In this document: one piece after another, positions 61,784 through 64,000 of the stretch
Numbering within the stretch: the stretch's first letter is position 1
Layout of the letters: each line of letters starts with the position of its first letter
Source of the DNA: CBDANW01 sp965197825
Lineage (GTDB): Bacteria; Acidobacteriota; Vicinamibacteria; Marinacidobacterales; DATDRI01
NCBI GenBank assembly: GCA_965197825.1
Contig: CBDANW010000002.1
Coordinates: 1,488,001 to 1,552,000, forward strand
Direction of reading: 5' to 3'
Length of the DNA stretch: 64,000 bases
Notes under the pieces: generated by a model
Seen by the model: only the letters and a program-made list of their open reading frames with translations
The model's database searches: none
What the model was told of the DNA's origin: nothing
Made by a program: the position numbers and the translations under genes

Positions 61784-62950
61784 CTATCCCGTGTCATTCC
61801 GCTCCGCCTCGCCCAGCAGCTTGTCGAAGGTTTCCAGCAATTCCCGCTCGGTCGGCGAACTGCGGCGCTGCCGACAATACGCTTCGTAGAGCTCTCGGGG
61901 CGGCGAGCCACTTGGCGGACGCGGGCTTGCTTCCTCCACCTTTTCGGGGAACTCGACCTCTACCGCCACGACGTTCGGAATCAACCCGCGCACCTTGCGA
62001 TTGACGTCCAGATCGGCGATCTGCAATGGCACGGTGACTCGGAGCCAGCCCTGCGTCGACAAGCTGGGTGCCTCCCGTTCCAGCTTTCCCATACTTTTCC
62101 GGATGGAGCGAAGGGCCCGGCCCCCTTGGTAGGGTACTCGCTCGACGTGCGCCGGTTGTCCGGGCCGTGCGTCGATGACAAGGAACCCTTTCGCCTCCCC
62201 GGCCTCGCCGAAGTCGAGTTGAAGGGGCGAGCCGGCATAGTGAGTGGGGGCGGGCGCCGTTTCCACTTCCTGTGGCCGATGAATGTGTCCGAGCGCGATG
62301 TAGTGAGCCGTCGAGGGAAGCGCGTCCGGCGTCGTGGCCCACTCTTCTCCAAGGTGAACCTGTCGTTCTGAACCGGAGATAATTGCTCCGAGAAGATGAG
62401 TATGCGCCATGACCAGGTTGACGGTTTCGGCCTCGAAGCCACTCACCAAGTGCGCGATGATCGCCCGCATGCCCTGATCGTATTTTTGTCTAGCTTGGCC
62501 CTCTTCGGCGGAAAGATCGAGAGTACTCACGAGCCGGCGCGGGGACGCGAATGGGACAGCCGCCACCCGCGCTCGTTCGCCGGACTGTGAGGCAACCTCG
62601 ATCAACCCCCCGTCCTCTCGCCGGCGCGGAAAAGCCACCGCTTGAACGTCCACCAACTCGGCGAGCGTGCCCCAGGCTTGAAGCCTCGCCGGGCTGTCGT
62701 GATTTCCGGCTATGACCACGCTCTTGATTCCGGCCCGGCCGATTCTCTTGAAGAAACCGAAGACCAGTCGCTCCGCGGCGGGATTGGGCGCACCGCTGTC
62801 GAAAACATCTCCCGACATTAACAGCAGATCGATTCGCTGGCTCGTAAGGAAGTCTCCCAGGTGCTCCAGCATGTCGGCGAGCTCGGGAAGCCGGTCGATA
62901 CGCCTCCATATTCGGCCCGCGTGCCAGTCGCTGGTATGAACGATCCGCAT
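61784..62950 (-). CDS. sbcD: exonuclease SbcD subunit
   Basis: 388 residues of the Mre11-type calcineurin-like phosphoesterase: MRIVHTSDWHAGRIWRRI (metal ligands Asp, His), IDLLLMSGDVFDSGAPN (GDxxD), VVIAGNHDSPARLQAWG (GNHD), NLVMAHTHLLGA and YIALGHIHRPQEV. With SbcC it forms an ATP-dependent nuclease that opens hairpins and trims double-strand ends. SbcD itself is intact, but its partner gene is broken, so the complex cannot form from this locus. Confidence 0.93.
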   Translation of the reverse strand: MRIVHTSDWHAGRIWRRIDRLPELADMLEHLGDFLTSQRIDLLLMSGDVFDSGAPNPAAERLVFGFFKRIGRAGIKSVVIAGNHDSPARLQAWGTLAELVDVQAVAFPRRREDGGLIEVASQSGERARVAAVPFASPRRLVSTLDLSAEEGQARQKYDQGMRAIIAHLVSGFEAETVNLVMAHTHLLGAIISGSERQVHLGEEWATTPDALPSTAHYIALGHIHRPQEVETAPAPTHYAGSPLQLDFGEAGEAKGFLVIDARPGQPAHVERVPYQGGRALRSIRKSMGKLEREAPSLSTQGWLRVTVPLQIADLDVNRKVRGLIPNVVAVEVEFPEKVEEASPRPPSGSPPRELYEAYCRQRRSSPTERELLETFDKLLGEAERNDTG

Positions 62951-62954
62951 TGTC

Positions 62955-63230
62955 TTATTCGGTCGGCTCCCCCGGAGAGGACGTAAGCATCATATACCCG
63001 GATTCTTCGGCGGCGACCTCATGACGCGTCACCAAGTCCAAGAAGAAGTCCCAAGCGGGTAGCCGAGGGCGGTTCCCCCCCCAGCTGAGCAACCGAGCCT
63101 CGGCTTCGGCATTCTCTCCACGTGCCGGGAGTGCCTGACGCGCGGGGTCCGTATCCTCGGCGGTTCCGCCGCCTACCTTCCGGGTCCGCTCGGGCATCTC
63201 CGCCCTCTTGTCTACGCCTTCCTCACTCAT
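62955..63230 (-). CDS. hypothetical protein upstream of sbcD
   Basis: 91 residues from ATG 63,230 (a longer frame reaches 63,335). The N-terminal half is polar and probably disordered (KVGGGTAEDTDPARQALPAR); the C-terminal half is more compact (RLPAWDFFLDLVTRHEVAAE). It ends four bases before the sbcD start and is probably in the same operon. I recognise no family. Confidence 0.5.
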   Translation of the reverse strand: MSEEGVDKRAEMPERTRKVGGGTAEDTDPARQALPARGENAEAEARLLSWGGNRPRLPAWDFFLDLVTRHEVAAEESGYMMLTSSPGEPTE

Positions 63231-63331
63231 CGAACGTTTCGTACCGACTCGGCTCCCCGTGTTCGGCCCTAAGTCACTTCCCGTTTCACTTTCGCTCCAC
63301 GGTTGACAGCGCCAGTCCTGGCGCACCAAAG

Positions 63332-63366
63332 ACAAAAGGCCCCGCCGCCTTTCGGCGACGGGGCCT
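63332..63366 (-). terminator. rho-independent terminator of cspA
   Basis: On the minus strand GAGGCCCCGTCGCCG, a short loop, then CGGCGGGGCC and TTTTGTC. It begins 20 bases after the cspA stop. Confidence 0.82.
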
Positions 63367-63387
63367 CAATCACCACGTGAACGGATC

Positions 63388-63591
63388 TTACGTAGCTGGT
63401 TTTACGTCCGCGGCTTGGGGTCCCTTCGGACCCTGGGTGACTTCGAACTCGACTTCTTGTCCCTCTTGAAGGGACCGGAAGCCCGAACCAGTGATAGCCG
63501 AGAAGTGCACGAAAACATCCGGGCCGTCTTCACGCTGGATAAAACCGAAGCCCTTGCTGTCATTGAACCACTTCACTGTGCCTTTTGCCAT
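63388..63591 (-). CDS. cspA: cold-shock protein
   Basis: 67 residues, a single OB fold with both RNA-binding motifs: KGTVKWFNDSKGFGFIQRED (RNP1 KGFGFI) and PDVFVHFSAI (RNP2 VFVHF). It binds single-stranded RNA and melts secondary structure. AAAGGAGG lies upstream of the ATG. Confidence 0.95.
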   Translation of the reverse strand: MAKGTVKWFNDSKGFGFIQREDGPDVFVHFSAITGSGFRSLQEGQEVEFEVTQGPKGPQAADVKPAT

Positions 63592-63654
63592 GCAGATCTA
63601 CCTCCTTTCCTCAGAGATTACCCAGCTCCTGCCGGGGTAAGGTGTAGAACTTGC

Positions 63655-64000
63655 ATGGCACTGGGCCGAATGAACGCCGAGCTGGGCGCCGATTTCTACT
63701 CGCTACCGGAAGCGGATCGCGACCGCTTTCTCCGAAACCGAGCCATTACCTTCCTGATGGAAAACCCCGCCACCGGCGCGCGCCTCTACTTGTCGAAGCT
63801 CTATCTTTGGACTTGGCGCCCTGGAGTGGGGCACGAATACTCTCCCGGTCGCACCCGCGCCTATCTAATCCTTTGGAGCGTCACGCTGCCCTTGATCCTG
63901 TTGGGTTGGCGGTTGGCCAGGCGCCGACCCGAAGCGGAGCACCCCGGGCTCTTACTCGGGGTGTGGACCTTTCTGTCTCTACTCTATGCCGCCTTTGCGG
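63655..64000 (+). CDS. partial membrane protein at the window edge
   Basis: An open frame from ATG 63,655 to the end of the window encodes DFYSLPEADRDRFLRNRAIT, FLMENPATGARLYLSKLYLW and two hydrophobic segments (YLILWSVTLPLILLGWRLAR; LLLGVWTFLSLLYAAFA). The helix-then-membrane layout (a soluble stretch ending in RLYLSKLYLW) resembles the C-terminal region of GT39/ArnT-like glycosyltransferases, but the sequence before it is missing. It could be a truncated gene or one with a short N-terminus. It is divergent from cspA. Confidence 0.45.
   Translation, partial: MALGRMNAELGADFYSLPEADRDRFLRNRAITFLMENPATGARLYLSKLYLWTWRPGVGHEYSPGRTRAYLILWSVTLPLILLGWRLARRRPEAEHPGLLLGVWTFLSLLYAAFA

Overview
This window has two very different halves that meet at a tRNA gene. 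Positions 1 to about 44,840 are an insertion-sequence graveyard: complete and broken elements of the IS256, IS1595, IS66, IS21, IS3, IS5, IS6, IS1-like and IS200/IS605 groups and of several integrase-core (IS481/IS3-like) families lie nested in one another, with fragments of cargo genes between them. Positions 44,838 to 64,000 read as conserved chromosome: tRNA-Leu(CAA), carD, an acyltransferase, DUF4388 and EAL signalling proteins, glnA, a five-gene signalling/protease operon, sbcCD and a cold-shock gene. The organism is most likely a Gram-negative Acidobacteriota or a relative, judged from TonB receptors with carboxypeptidase-like N-terminal domains, CarD with DUF4388 and SpoIIE-type regulators, and the HEAT/cyclic-nucleotide protein. 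No rRNA or other firm taxonomic marker is present, so this is only a guess.

Island by region. 0-8 kb: IS256, a ClpP-like fragment, IS1595 with a convergent small ORF, a palindromic mini IS200/IS605 element abutting an exported-protein gene, an intact MazEF-type pair, and an intact integrase-core IS (6.0-7.2 kb). 8-13 kb: a broken AftB-like GT-C glycosyltransferase, an IS200 tnpA remnant, a truncated GMC oxidoreductase and an intact 630-aa membrane protein. 13-19.4 kb: IS relics, a lipoprotein fragment, parD with only the start of parE, a 3'-truncated TonB receptor, and phd with only the start of a PIN toxin. 19.4-22.4 kb: a radical SAM gene coupled to a small ORF and a glycosyltransferase start, a collapsed mcrBC locus, a DNA methyltransferase scrap and a small conserved gene. 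22.5-31 kb: an IS66 whose transposase gene is fused in frame to an IS256 transposase, IS21 elements, and a lipoprotein. 31-37 kb: a second broken TonB receptor, a type III restriction remnant, and gltS. 37-44.8 kb: more IS256, IS1-like, IS3 and IS5 material, a second mini IS200/IS605 copy, a two-gene operon with a catalytically degenerate ImmA/IrrE-like protein, and fxsA/nfeD remnants.

The core side has its own damage. sbcC is split into three pieces with the middle piece inverted and carrying an intact IS3. The HtrA-like and HEAT/cyclic-nucleotide genes have frameshifts, several of which look like loss of one base from a short G run, so sequencing error must be weighed against real decay.

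How the genes fit together: the island carries remains of defence (McrBC, type III R-M, methyltransferase), addiction modules (one intact, two antitoxin-only) and uptake or surface functions (TonB receptors, glycosyltransferases, GltS). The core side couples envelope stress (HtrA-like protease) with a histidine kinase, a stand-alone receiver, a receiver-PP2C phosphatase and a cyclic-nucleotide sensor in one leftward operon.
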